Below, piece by piece: positions 6,723 to 13,323 of a stretch of 14,501 nt of DNA (the stretch's first letter is position 1; each line of letters begins with the position of its first letter). The position numbers were made by a program, and so were the translations under genes. Under the pieces are notes generated by a model. The model saw nothing but the letters and a program-made list of their open reading frames with translations. It searched no databases and was not told where the DNA came from. The stretch is taken from positions 1-14,501 of the forward strand of contig DASUKL010000129.1 in the NCBI GenBank assembly GCA_036278755.1, read 5' to 3'. This DNA is from DASUKL01 sp036278755. GTDB lineage: Bacteria; Chloroflexota; Limnocylindria; Limnocylindrales; CSP1-4.

Positions 6723-7650
6723 CTGGATTCACTTGTGCCAATCGTGGGATCGCCGCAAGGACTCCGAATGTCGACCCATAGACATCGGGGTTGGCGACGA
6801 GGATCGCCACTGGGATGCTCCAGGACCACGAACGCCGTCCGCCCAGCGCGGCGATCAGGGCAGCTAGTGGCAGACGCAGCCAGAGGGGCGAATAGACCGC
6901 TATCCCTGGGAGGAACAGGCCAGGTCGGTTGGCGTGGAGGTCCAGCACTGTACGCACCCAGGTGAACCAATCATCTGGTGCGATGAGTATCGACACCGCC
7001 GCGATGATGGTGGCCGTGGCCACCGCGATGCCCAGACGACGCCACTCGCCGCGCGCGATGTACCAGGACATGGCCGCGATCGACGTGACCTTCGTCAGCA
7101 GCGGCACTGCCCACGCCTGCGGCCGCCACATCGCGACGACGACCGTTGCGGCGACGAGGAATGACGCATTCCCCTGTGGAACGATGGTGGCGACGGCGAC
7201 GGCAGCCGGCAACCGCAGACTCAGCGGGAGGGGTTCAAGCAGCCATCCGTAGACAGCGATCCCGCAGGCTATCCACAACATGAGAAAGGCCGGGAACGGG
7301 AGCAGGGTGAGGGGCCAGATCACCTGCGCGAAGGGCGGCGGGTAGATGTAGTTCGCCACGTTGATGCTCGTTCCGGCCGGATACAGCGAGCCCTGCGCCC
7401 ACGCCGACCAGTAGGCAAGAGCGTCGAGGGGATAGATCGTCCGGTCGCTCGGCAGTGAGACCTCGAAGAAGAACACCGCGATGCAGGCGAGGAGCCAAAG
7501 CGATGCAAAGGCGGCGATCCGTCGGAGGTGAGCCCAGTGCGCAGGATCTGCCGCCCCTCCAAACGGACGATGCTGGCCGAGGACCATAGCCGCGGGGCCC
7601 TCGACAGGGGAACTCGTCAGCAGGTGCGGGTGATCGGCCGGCTCAGCCAT
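6700..7650 (-). CDS. Compact GT87-like membrane glycosyltransferase, second gene of its operon
   Basis: 316 residues with a polar N-terminal stretch (1-45) and then about 8-9 membrane segments. Motifs: LDALAYWSAWAQGSLY (75-90, D76), YIYPPPFAQVIWPLTLLPF (101-119), QGN (159-161), LLTKVT (184-189), GEWRRLG (201-207) and VLAAIPR (297-303). The first-loop region closely matches the gene at 14222 (YW-x-AWxxGLY ... PAFAQxIWPLTLLPF). It differs from its siblings in having SIAAMSWY where they have PGVGLLWF, and GEW for REW. ATG 7650 is chosen because it makes an 8-base overlap (ATGGCTGA) with the upstream stop and begins just before the conserved domain; in-frame codons further upstream only read antisense to the neighbour's coding frame. 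Its last 23 bases overlap the next gene. Probably a polyprenyl-phosphate-dependent sugar transferase. Confidence 0.72.
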   Translation of the reverse strand: MAEPADHPHLLTSSPVEGPAAMVLGQHRPFGGAADPAHWAHLRRIAAFASLWLLACIAVFFFEVSLPSDRTIYPLDALAYWSAWAQGSLYPAGTSINVANYIYPPPFAQVIWPLTLLPFPAFLMLWIACGIAVYGWLLEPLPLSLRLPAAVAVATIVPQGNASFLVAATVVVAMWRPQAWAVPLLTKVTSIAAMSWYIARGEWRRLGIAVATATIIAAVSILIAPDDWFTWVRTVLDLHANRPGLFLPGIAVYSPLWLRLPLAALIAALGGRRSWSWSIPVAILVANPDVYGSTFGVLAAIPRLAQVNPDATTQAV

Positions 7651-8521
7651 AGTTCGTGGTGCTATCGGGCAGGGGCTCCGCGTCCAGCACCGGCATGAGC
7701 AGGTAGTACGGGAGCCAGTAGGGGCTGACGAAGAGGCTGGCGAAGCCGAGCCGGCGTTTCCAGAAGCACACCGCGGCAAGGACCAGGCTGAGAGGGACCC
7801 ACCACGCTCCCACCAACGACGAGGGGGCGAAGTTGATGGGGTTGGCCATCTCGGTCCGCGCATGCCACAGGGCCTCGATCCACTGCGGCCCGAAGCCGAT
7901 GGCAAGGATGAGCAGGGCATTGAGGGCCACGATGCCCACGAACCAGGGTCGCAGGGCGGGGCGCTGCCAGAGCAGCCAGAGGGCAACGGGGATGAAGATC
8001 GGTTTCGGCGCCAGGCAGAGCAGGGCAAGATACGCGACTTCGGCCCAGCGCTGGCCGCGCAGGGCCCACACGGCCAGGCAGAGGGCGAAGGCCGTGACGT
8101 TGCCGAAGGCCACATCGGACCAGAAGGGGAACACGAAGAGGGTCAGGAGCCGCAGCCGCCAGCTCGGCATGGCCAGCGCGGCGACGACGTGCAGGGCCCG
8201 CCAGCCCCACACGCCCACGAGCGAGATGGGCACCATGAGCCAGGCGGCGACGGGCGACCACACGAACCCGCCCCCGTCGGGGCTAGCCAGGTTCGTGTAG
8301 GGGTCCAGGCCCAGCCGGATCCGATCGGCGCCGGCGACCAGGACGTGCCAATCCTGCGAGAACGGCTGGAAGGCGATCGGCAGGACCATCACCAGGGCCG
8401 CCAGGTTGGCCAGGACGAGCAGGCCCAGCAGCACGCGTCGGGCGACGCGGTCGAGGCGTGGATCCAACCGGAGCCCGGCCGGCGTCGAGGCCTGGGCCCG
8501 AGCGCCGATGCGTTCGATCAC
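7643..8521 (-). CDS. GT87/DUF2029-like membrane glycosyltransferase, first gene of its operon
   Basis: 292 residues from GTG 8521, with about 8 hydrophobic segments. Motifs fit GT87 loosely: SQDWHVLVAGADRIRLGLDPY (55-75, D57 and the DPY turn), FVWSPVAAW (86-94), FGNVTAFALCLAVWALRG (139-156) and LCLAPKPIFIPVALWLLW (168-185), where K-P replaces the K-x-TP of its neighbours. It lacks the compact subfamily's LLTKVTPG and RREW blocks, so it is a more distant relative. GTG 8521 lies 6 bases after TACAGT, so the mRNA may be leaderless; an in-frame GTG at 8551 is the alternative but lies upstream of that box. Its end couples to the next gene through ATGGCTGA. It is divergent from the gene at 8575. 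Likely an outer-face sugar transferase; substrate unknown. Confidence 0.68.
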   Translation of the reverse strand: MIERIGARAQASTPAGLRLDPRLDRVARRVLLGLLVLANLAALVMVLPIAFQPFSQDWHVLVAGADRIRLGLDPYTNLASPDGGGFVWSPVAAWLMVPISLVGVWGWRALHVVAALAMPSWRLRLLTLFVFPFWSDVAFGNVTAFALCLAVWALRGQRWAEVAYLALLCLAPKPIFIPVALWLLWQRPALRPWFVGIVALNALLILAIGFGPQWIEALWHARTEMANPINFAPSSLVGAWWVPLSLVLAAVCFWKRRLGFASLFVSPYWLPYYLLMPVLDAEPLPDSTTNYG

Positions 8522-8527
8522 CGCGCC

Positions 8528-8533
8528 ACTGTA
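8528..8533 (-). promoter_or_regulatory. Possible -10 box for the gene starting at 8521
   Basis: TACAGT on the minus strand, six bases before GTG 8521, matches TAnnnT at the spacing expected for a leaderless transcript. There is no TGn extension and no clear -35, so support is modest. Confidence 0.32.
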
Positions 8534-8574
8534 GGCCGCGCGAACGGCCACGTCCCGGCTCTGGACGAGGGCTG

Positions 8575-10242
8575 ATGGCTAGTACCTTCCGGCCACGACA
8601 GACGGTGTCTCCTCACGCCACACTCGGGCCGATGCGTGGTGAACGGTCCGGCTCGCTCTGGGTGGGCTATCCCTTGGGGCTGCTGGCGGCGTTCGTTCTT
8701 GGCGTGGTCCTGCGCGCCGGACCGGTCATGGGGCATGGCTGGCCGCTCCAGGATGGGGGGCTCTTCTACCGGATGATCGGTGAGATCGTCCAGTCGGGGC
8801 TTCGCCTGCCTCAGATGACCACCTACGACCGAGCGAACATCCCCTTCGCCTACCCGCCCCTCGCGCTCTGGATCGCCGCCGCGACCGAATCGCTGACGTC
8901 GGCCGCGCGCTCCGATGTCATGCGGGTCCTGCCCCTCCTGTTCTCGATCCTCACGTTGCCGGCGACCTACCTGTTGGCCCGTGATCTGCTGCCGAGCCGC
9001 TCGGCGGCAGCCGTGGCCGTGCTGGCGGTCGCGGTGGAGCCGTACGCCTACCAGTACCAGATCACCGGCGGCGGACTGACGCGGTCGGCGGGCATGCTTC
9101 TGGGCATCCTGGCCGTCTGGCAGGGCCTGCGCCTGCTTCGTCGACCGAACAGCTGGCATGTGATCGCCACCGCCGTGCTAGGCGGTGCAGCAGCCCTGAG
9201 CCACCCCGAGGCGGGGGTGTTCGTCGCGGTGGCCCTGGGCCTGGGATGGCTGTGTTTCAAGCCGTCCCCAATGGGGGCCATCCGCCTTATCGCGGCGGCG
9301 GCTGGCGCGGCCCTCGTGTCGGCCCCTTGGTGGCTTATCGTGATCCTCCGGTCTGGCCCGCAGCCCCTTATGGCCGCTCTGACCGGCACGAGCCATGACC
9401 CTGTCGCGAGCCTCGTCACCTTCTTCTTCGTCTACCTCGCCCAGGGCCCCCTGCCCGTGCTGGCGATCCTGGCCATCCTCGGCGCCGCGTGGGCGATCCG
9501 ACGACGCGAGCTGTACCTCATCGTTTGGTGGGCGGGGATCTGCCTCGCGGATCTGCGCTATGCGCCGGTCGCGGGCACGGTGCCCTTGAGCCTGCTCGCC
9601 GGACTGGGGCTCGTCGAGGTGGTGGGCCCTGCTGCGGATCGACTTGGCCTTCGGTCCGCCACCCCCGGACGGCGCACGCTCGCCGGAGGAACAGCGACCG
9701 CGGTCGTCCTCCTTGTCGTGGCCGTCGGCCTCGTCCAGGATGTCGCCTGGTTCTCGCCAGGCGTCGCCCTTACCCCGGCAGACCGGGCGGCCATGGCCTG
9801 GGTCACAGGTCAGCAGCCGACCCGACGCTCGTTCGCCGTCCTGGGGGGGCCGCAGTGGGGCTCGGACGATGTGGCGGAGTGGTTCCCGGCCTTGACGGAT
9901 CGGGCGAGTCTGACGACGAGCCAAGGTTTCGAATGGCTCGGCGGCGCGGTGAGGGCCCACGAGCACGATGCCGAGGTTGCCCTGCGTGCCTGCCAGCCTC
10001 AGGTAGCGAACGGTTGCCTGGGGTCGTGGCTCGAGACCTACGCCGAGCCGTCCGCAGACTGGGCGATCTATGTCGCCGCCGATGGATCGATGTACGCGCA
10101 GCCGGGCAGCGACTGCTGCGCAGCGGCCCGAGCCTGGGTCCGTGCCGACCCCGACCTTCGGGTCGTCTACGACGGTCCCGGCGCCCTCATCGCCGTGCCC
10201 GCCGGCAGCATTGCCGCGGGTGCCACCTCTCCGGCGCGCTGA
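8575..10242 (+). CDS. PMT/ArnT-like GT-C membrane glycosyltransferase
   Basis: 555 residues: a basic N-terminal stretch (1-30), about 10-12 membrane segments to about residue 390, then a hydrophilic, probably extracytoplasmic, C-terminal domain with several Cys (C472, C480 and a CC pair near 513). The first outer loop has QDGGLFYRMI (59-68, D60 as candidate catalytic Asp), then IPFAYPPLALW (89-99), the layout of GT39/ArnT-like enzymes. LSHPEAG (about 208-214) and APWWLIVI (249-256) fit the same group. It should move a sugar from a polyprenyl-phosphate donor outside the membrane. ATG 8575 has a purine-rich GAGG four bases before it; ATG 8632 is a possible alternative, with a TACCTT -10-like box at 8583-8588. 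It is transcribed alone, divergent from the gene at 8521, and its last 76 bases overlap the opposing gene. Confidence 0.77.
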   Translation: MASTFRPRQTVSPHATLGPMRGERSGSLWVGYPLGLLAAFVLGVVLRAGPVMGHGWPLQDGGLFYRMIGEIVQSGLRLPQMTTYDRANIPFAYPPLALWIAAATESLTSAARSDVMRVLPLLFSILTLPATYLLARDLLPSRSAAAVAVLAVAVEPYAYQYQITGGGLTRSAGMLLGILAVWQGLRLLRRPNSWHVIATAVLGGAAALSHPEAGVFVAVALGLGWLCFKPSPMGAIRLIAAAAGAALVSAPWWLIVILRSGPQPLMAALTGTSHDPVASLVTFFFVYLAQGPLPVLAILAILGAAWAIRRRELYLIVWWAGICLADLRYAPVAGTVPLSLLAGLGLVEVVGPAADRLGLRSATPGRRTLAGGTATAVVLLVVAVGLVQDVAWFSPGVALTPADRAAMAWVTGQQPTRRSFAVLGGPQWGSDDVAEWFPALTDRASLTTSQGFEWLGGAVRAHEHDAEVALRACQPQVANGCLGSWLETYAEPSADWAIYVAADGSMYAQPGSDCCAAARAWVRADPDLRVVYDGPGALIAVPAGSIAAGATSPAR

Positions 10243-11075
10243 TCGGCCCGCAGGAGGCGGGGCAGCCCGGCGAACATCGCGGCGCTCTGGATCCAGATGT
10301 GGGGCAGCGCGATCAAGGCCGCCACGAGGACGGTCCAGCGCCACCCCTTCCGCGCCCCCAGGATGGCCACGATCACGGCCAGGGGGCCACGGACGATGAG
10401 GCCGGGGACGATCGGCACGCCAGCGCCCTGAGCGTCACGGTTCTCCCAGAGCGCGGCCGTCCAGTCGCGCCATAGGCCCGGATCCAGGACCAGTGAGATC
10501 GCGACGACGATGGCCGTGGCGAGCAGGGCGGTCGCCAGCGGCCGCCACTCCCGCCGGACGGCGAACCAGAGCAGGCCCGCGCCTGACGGCACCTTCGTCA
10601 GCAGGATGAAGGTCCAACTTGCCGGGACCGTGAAGCCGACGACGATGGCCGCCGCCACGAGGAGGTGGACGTTGCCGATGAGCACGTCCGGCAGGGCGAG
10701 GAGGGCCAGGCAGAGCCACCAGCCCCGCGGTGTGCCGCGCAGGAGCCACCACAGGACAGCGGCCAGCATGGCCGACCAGAGGGTGGAGAAGACGGGCCAG
10801 GGCAGGGCATGGAGCGGATAGATCAGCTGGGCGAAGGCCGGCGCGTAGGCGTAGCCGGTCCCGTAGCCGACGTGGTAGTCGAGGTACATCGTAGTCGGCG
10901 TGTTGAACCAGAAGATGTGCGCGTCGCCGAACCACTGGCCGGAAACCGCGATCCAGAGGAACTCCAGGCTGAACGCGAGGCCCATCGCGGTCAGGCCATG
11001 GCGCAGGGCCCGCTCCCGGATCGGCGTGAGCCACCGCCTCTCGCGGCCTACGCTGGGTGATGGACTACTCGACAT
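10167..11075 (-). CDS. Compact GT87-like membrane glycosyltransferase downstream of the PIG-L gene
   Basis: 302 residues from ATG 11075, about 8-9 membrane segments. Motifs: FGDAHIFW (49-56, D51), YAYAPAFAQLIYPL (75-88), LPDVLIGNVHLLVAAAIVVGF (128-148), LLTKV (158-162), GAGLLWF (165-171), RREWRPL (174-180), ENRDA (211-215) and AGLPR (269-273). The K-V-TP of its siblings is K-V-PS here. It is most like the gene at 6722, also at the DNA level across the LPDVLIGN block. The start could instead be GTG 11120, adding 15 residues; the ATG sits in the loop of a short inverted repeat. No strong promoter is seen, so it is probably the last gene of the operon beginning at or before pcm, 86 bases after the deacetylase stop. 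The polar C-terminal tail is encoded within the overlap with the opposing gene. Confidence 0.7.
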   Translation of the reverse strand: MSSSPSPSVGRERRWLTPIRERALRHGLTAMGLAFSLEFLWIAVSGQWFGDAHIFWFNTPTTMYLDYHVGYGTGYAYAPAFAQLIYPLHALPWPVFSTLWSAMLAAVLWWLLRGTPRGWWLCLALLALPDVLIGNVHLLVAAAIVVGFTVPASWTFILLTKVPSGAGLLWFAVRREWRPLATALLATAIVVAISLVLDPGLWRDWTAALWENRDAQGAGVPIVPGLIVRGPLAVIVAILGARKGWRWTVLVAALIALPHIWIQSAAMFAGLPRLLRADQRAGEVAPAAMLPAGTAMRAPGPS

Positions 11076-11084
11076 CTTGAGTAG
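11065..11084 (-). promoter_or_regulatory. Inverted repeat holding the start codon at 11075
   Basis: The coding strand reads CTACTC, an 8-base loop AAGATGTC containing the ATG, then GAGTAG. The 6-base arms are perfect. In RNA it would be a short hairpin presenting or hiding the start codon; as DNA it could be an operator. It is A/T-richer than its surroundings. Function is inferred only. Confidence 0.3.
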
Positions 11085-11113
11085 ATTGACGCACCGTCCT
11101 GAGCAAGAGGCGA

Positions 11114-11143
11114 GGTCCACGGTGGGACCGGGCGCCGCGGTCC
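11114..11143 (-). other. GGTCC/GGACC inverted repeats between the deacetylase and the next GT87-like gene
   Basis: GGACC at 11125-11129 can pair with GGTCC at 11114-11118 or with GGTCC at 11139-11143, so two exclusive short hairpins are possible in the 86-base gap. There is no T-tract. It may be an attenuator-like or processing element, or merely G+C-rich chance. Confidence 0.2.
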
Positions 11144-11161
11144 GATGGTCCCCCTACTGGG

Positions 11162-12223
11162 TCAGGCGCGCTCGGGGGCCCAGTAACGCTCTGCCGCGCC
11201 GGACACCCCGCCCGCGAAGGCGATCCGAGAGGCGTAACCCGCCAGGTCGTCCAGCATCCCCTGCTCCGACTCGAAGAGGCGGACGATCTGGCTGGCATAG
11301 AGCTTGAGCCCGGCTGCCTTGCGATCCTGCTGCTCGGTGATGTCGGCGTAGCGGGCCGTGAGATGGACCCCGGGCGGCAGGTCGAGCGTGCCCTCCGGCC
11401 AGTCCTCCAGGCCCTGGAAGTCGTGCCACCAGGCGTACGGAAAGTCCTCGTAGAACGACAGCCGACCGATGAGGTCCGGGCCGGGCATGACCCACTGCCG
11501 ACCCTCGTCGAGCATGGCCAAGCCGACCTCGCGGCAGAGCTGATGGTCGACGTGGTTGCCCACGGCCAGGGGGAAGTAGACGGCCTGCGGCTCCAAGCGG
11601 AGGATCTCGCGTCGCAGGATGTCGTAGGGTGCCGGATCGTCGTCCCGGGGTGCGCCCAGGAGCTGCTCGTCGCCAACATAGCCGCGGAAGACCGCGTCGG
11701 GCAGATCGAGGGAGATGATCGAGGCCTCGGCGAAGTAGGCGTAGCGCTCGTCCTCGATGCGCCGCACGGCCATGGCATCGGCTGCGCTGAGGTCGAGCGG
11801 TTCATCGGAGCCCTGGCCACCCAGGCTGTCGGCGATGGGGCGGGCCGCGGTCTCGATGTTGGTGACGTTGGCATTGCGCAGCCAGCCGGCCCGCTGCCAG
11901 AACTGGCGCGCGGCCACCCCGGCTCGCTCTTGGGTCACGGCCATCCGTTCCTCGTCCGCCTCCCAGGGCCGGTAGCCGGGAACCAGCGCGACATCGGACG
12001 GGATGTTGTCGCGGCGGAAGGCCTCCGTGTTCGGCCAGATCGTCTTCGTCCCGAAACCGAGGGCCGCGCGCTGATAGTCGGTCAGGCCGTCGCCGTTCCG
12101 CGGACCGCCGGAGAAGACCGAGAGGATGGTGACGTTCTGGCCGAGTTCGCGGAGGCTGGCGATGAGCCCGCCACAGCTCAGGGCAGCGTCGTCCGGATGG
12201 GGCGCGACGAAGACATGGGTCAC
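11162..12223 (-). CDS. PIG-L/LmbE-type N-acetyl sugar deacetylase
   Basis: 353 residues from GTG 12223, soluble. The start carries HVFVAPHPDDAALSCGG (3-19), the PIG-L zinc motif, with H9 and D12 as metal ligands and D11 the likely general base. The third ligand motif is GNHVDHQ (222-228), H227 or H224. Family members remove the N-acetyl group from GlcNAc-like sugars (GlcNAc-PI, GlcNAc-inositol, antibiotic sugars), so this one may deacetylate the glycan built by its neighbours. The usual length is about 230-290; here about 100 extra residues (roughly 75-170) lie between the two motifs. GTG 12223 overlaps the upstream stop as GTGA and also lies 7 bases after an extended -10 box, so it may be both coupled and separately transcribed. 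In-frame codons upstream of 12223 only shadow the neighbour. The exact sugar is unknown. Confidence 0.88.
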   Translation of the reverse strand: MTHVFVAPHPDDAALSCGGLIASLRELGQNVTILSVFSGGPRNGDGLTDYQRAALGFGTKTIWPNTEAFRRDNIPSDVALVPGYRPWEADEERMAVTQERAGVAARQFWQRAGWLRNANVTNIETAARPIADSLGGQGSDEPLDLSAADAMAVRRIEDERYAYFAEASIISLDLPDAVFRGYVGDEQLLGAPRDDDPAPYDILRREILRLEPQAVYFPLAVGNHVDHQLCREVGLAMLDEGRQWVMPGPDLIGRLSFYEDFPYAWWHDFQGLEDWPEGTLDLPPGVHLTARYADITEQQDRKAAGLKLYASQIVRLFESEQGMLDDLAGYASRIAFAGGVSGAAERYWAPERA

Positions 12224-13323
12224 GCTCCGGAGGATAGCAGGGGCACGGCGGCGCCCGTTCCTCGACGGAGCCGGCGGTAGAGGCCAAGGCCCTCGATGAC
12301 CAGGAGCACGGCGATCGTCGTCAGGTCGAGCAGCAGGATGAGCACGGAACCGACGAAGAGGACGGTCCAGCCGACGAGGAGATAAGCCATCAGTAGATAG
12401 CGTCCCAGCCGGGTCGTGCCGGCGTCGGCAAAGAGGGCGACCAACCCGAAGGTCAGCCAGTGAGCCCACGCATTCATCGGAAAGGTCGTCAGGGCCAGCC
12501 CAAGGGCCAGGCCACGAATCAGACGGCGATCCTTCTGCGGAGCGACAGGTGAGGCGACAAACGCAAGCACACACGCGCCGCTTGCGACCAACCCGAGCAG
12601 AGTGCCGCCCAGTGCGGCTGGGGCGACCTGCCAGGTGCTCGTGACGGATGGTTGGCGTGCGAGTTCGCCGAGGACCAGCAGGTACGTCTGCCACTCGGCC
12701 GGCCCGCCGACAGCGGCAAGGATCAGGGCCGCAACCGAACCCGCCGCCAGCGCTCGCCAGCGGTGGCGCATCAGCAGCTCGATGATGAAGACCGCGGGTG
12801 TCGCCTTGAGGATCACGGCGACGGCGAGCCCCACGCCGGCGCGGGTGCCGTCGCGGTCCTCGAGGGCAACGAGCAAGCCGGCAAGGACGAGGATGTCCAC
12901 TTGACCCAGCAGGAAACCGAAGGTAAGGGGGCCGAAGGCGGGCAAGATCCACCAGCGCTGGCGGAGGGGGTGGTCTCGCGGCAGCAAGGACAGAGCCCAC
13001 ACGAGCGCCGCGATGCTCAAGCCCGACCAGAGGACGTAGCCGACCTGCCATGGCAGCACGGTGGCCGGGATCAGCGCGTAGGCGAGGAACGGCGGGTAGA
13101 CAAACAGCGGCGCAGTCGGACTTCCGTAGCGCTCGGCGCCGAGGCGAAGGATCTCGCCGAAGGCTCCGTGGCCTGCGACGATCGACCGGCTCGCACTGAG
13201 GTAATCGAACCAGTCGAACCCAACCAGCCCATCGCGGAGGAGCACCAGGTAGACGACCGCCAGGACCACACAGATGGCGCTGACGAGCAGTGCGCGTAGC
13301 CTCAGGCTCCCTTCGGAGTCCAT
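12220..13323 (-). CDS. GT87/DUF2029 family membrane glycosyltransferase (conventional length)
   Basis: 367 residues with about 10 membrane segments. The first outer loop has GFDWFDYLSASRSIVAGHG (35-53, D37 and D40), then PLFVYPPFLAYALIP (72-86), GFLLGQVDILVLAGLLVAL (136-154) and GLAVAVILKATPAVFIIELLMRHRWRAL (165-192). The GQ-x-(N/D) turn and K-x-TP are the classic GT87 hallmarks (polyprenol-phosphate mannosyltransferases such as PimE). This is the clearest GT87 protein in the window and a yardstick for the compact ones, whose GN(I/V) and LTKVTP segments fall at the equivalent places. ATG 13323 overlaps the upstream stop as TGATG; a TTG one codon earlier is less likely. Its end overlaps the deacetylase start as GTGA. 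It should act on the outer membrane face; donor and acceptor not known. Confidence 0.8.
   Translation of the reverse strand: MDSEGSLRLRALLVSAICVVLAVVYLVLLRDGLVGFDWFDYLSASRSIVAGHGAFGEILRLGAERYGSPTAPLFVYPPFLAYALIPATVLPWQVGYVLWSGLSIAALVWALSLLPRDHPLRQRWWILPAFGPLTFGFLLGQVDILVLAGLLVALEDRDGTRAGVGLAVAVILKATPAVFIIELLMRHRWRALAAGSVAALILAAVGGPAEWQTYLLVLGELARQPSVTSTWQVAPAALGGTLLGLVASGACVLAFVASPVAPQKDRRLIRGLALGLALTTFPMNAWAHWLTFGLVALFADAGTTRLGRYLLMAYLLVGWTVLFVGSVLILLLDLTTIAVLLVIEGLGLYRRLRRGTGAAVPLLSSGA
12231..12239 (-). promoter_or_regulatory. Extended -10 box for the deacetylase (internal, leaderless)
   Basis: The minus strand reads TGC-TATCCT, then 7 bases, then GTG 12223. It has the same form and spacing as the box before the gene at 2581. 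It lies inside the last codons of the upstream gene, so it would be an internal operon promoter. The spacer includes part of the palindrome CTCCGGAG (12225-12232). Confidence 0.42.

Noticed and set aside
7651..8115. Extension of the GT87-like gene at 7650 up to 8115
   Set aside because: It overlaps the real coding frame of the first operon gene, is Ser/Pro/Arg-rich, and the coupled ATG at 7650 explains the start.
9178..10344. 388-residue minus-strand open frame
   Set aside because: Antisense shadow of the GT-C gene at 8575-10242, with low-complexity charged sequence and no motif.
11114..11143. Rho-independent terminator after the deacetylase
   Set aside because: Stems are possible, but no T-tract follows on the coding strand.
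3560..12223. Mycothiol pathway (GT4 like MshA, PIG-L like MshB, acetyltransferase like MshD)
   Set aside because: No MshC-like ligase; the acyltransferase is of FemAB/CelD type, the deacetylase is larger than MshB, and these genes are not in one operon.
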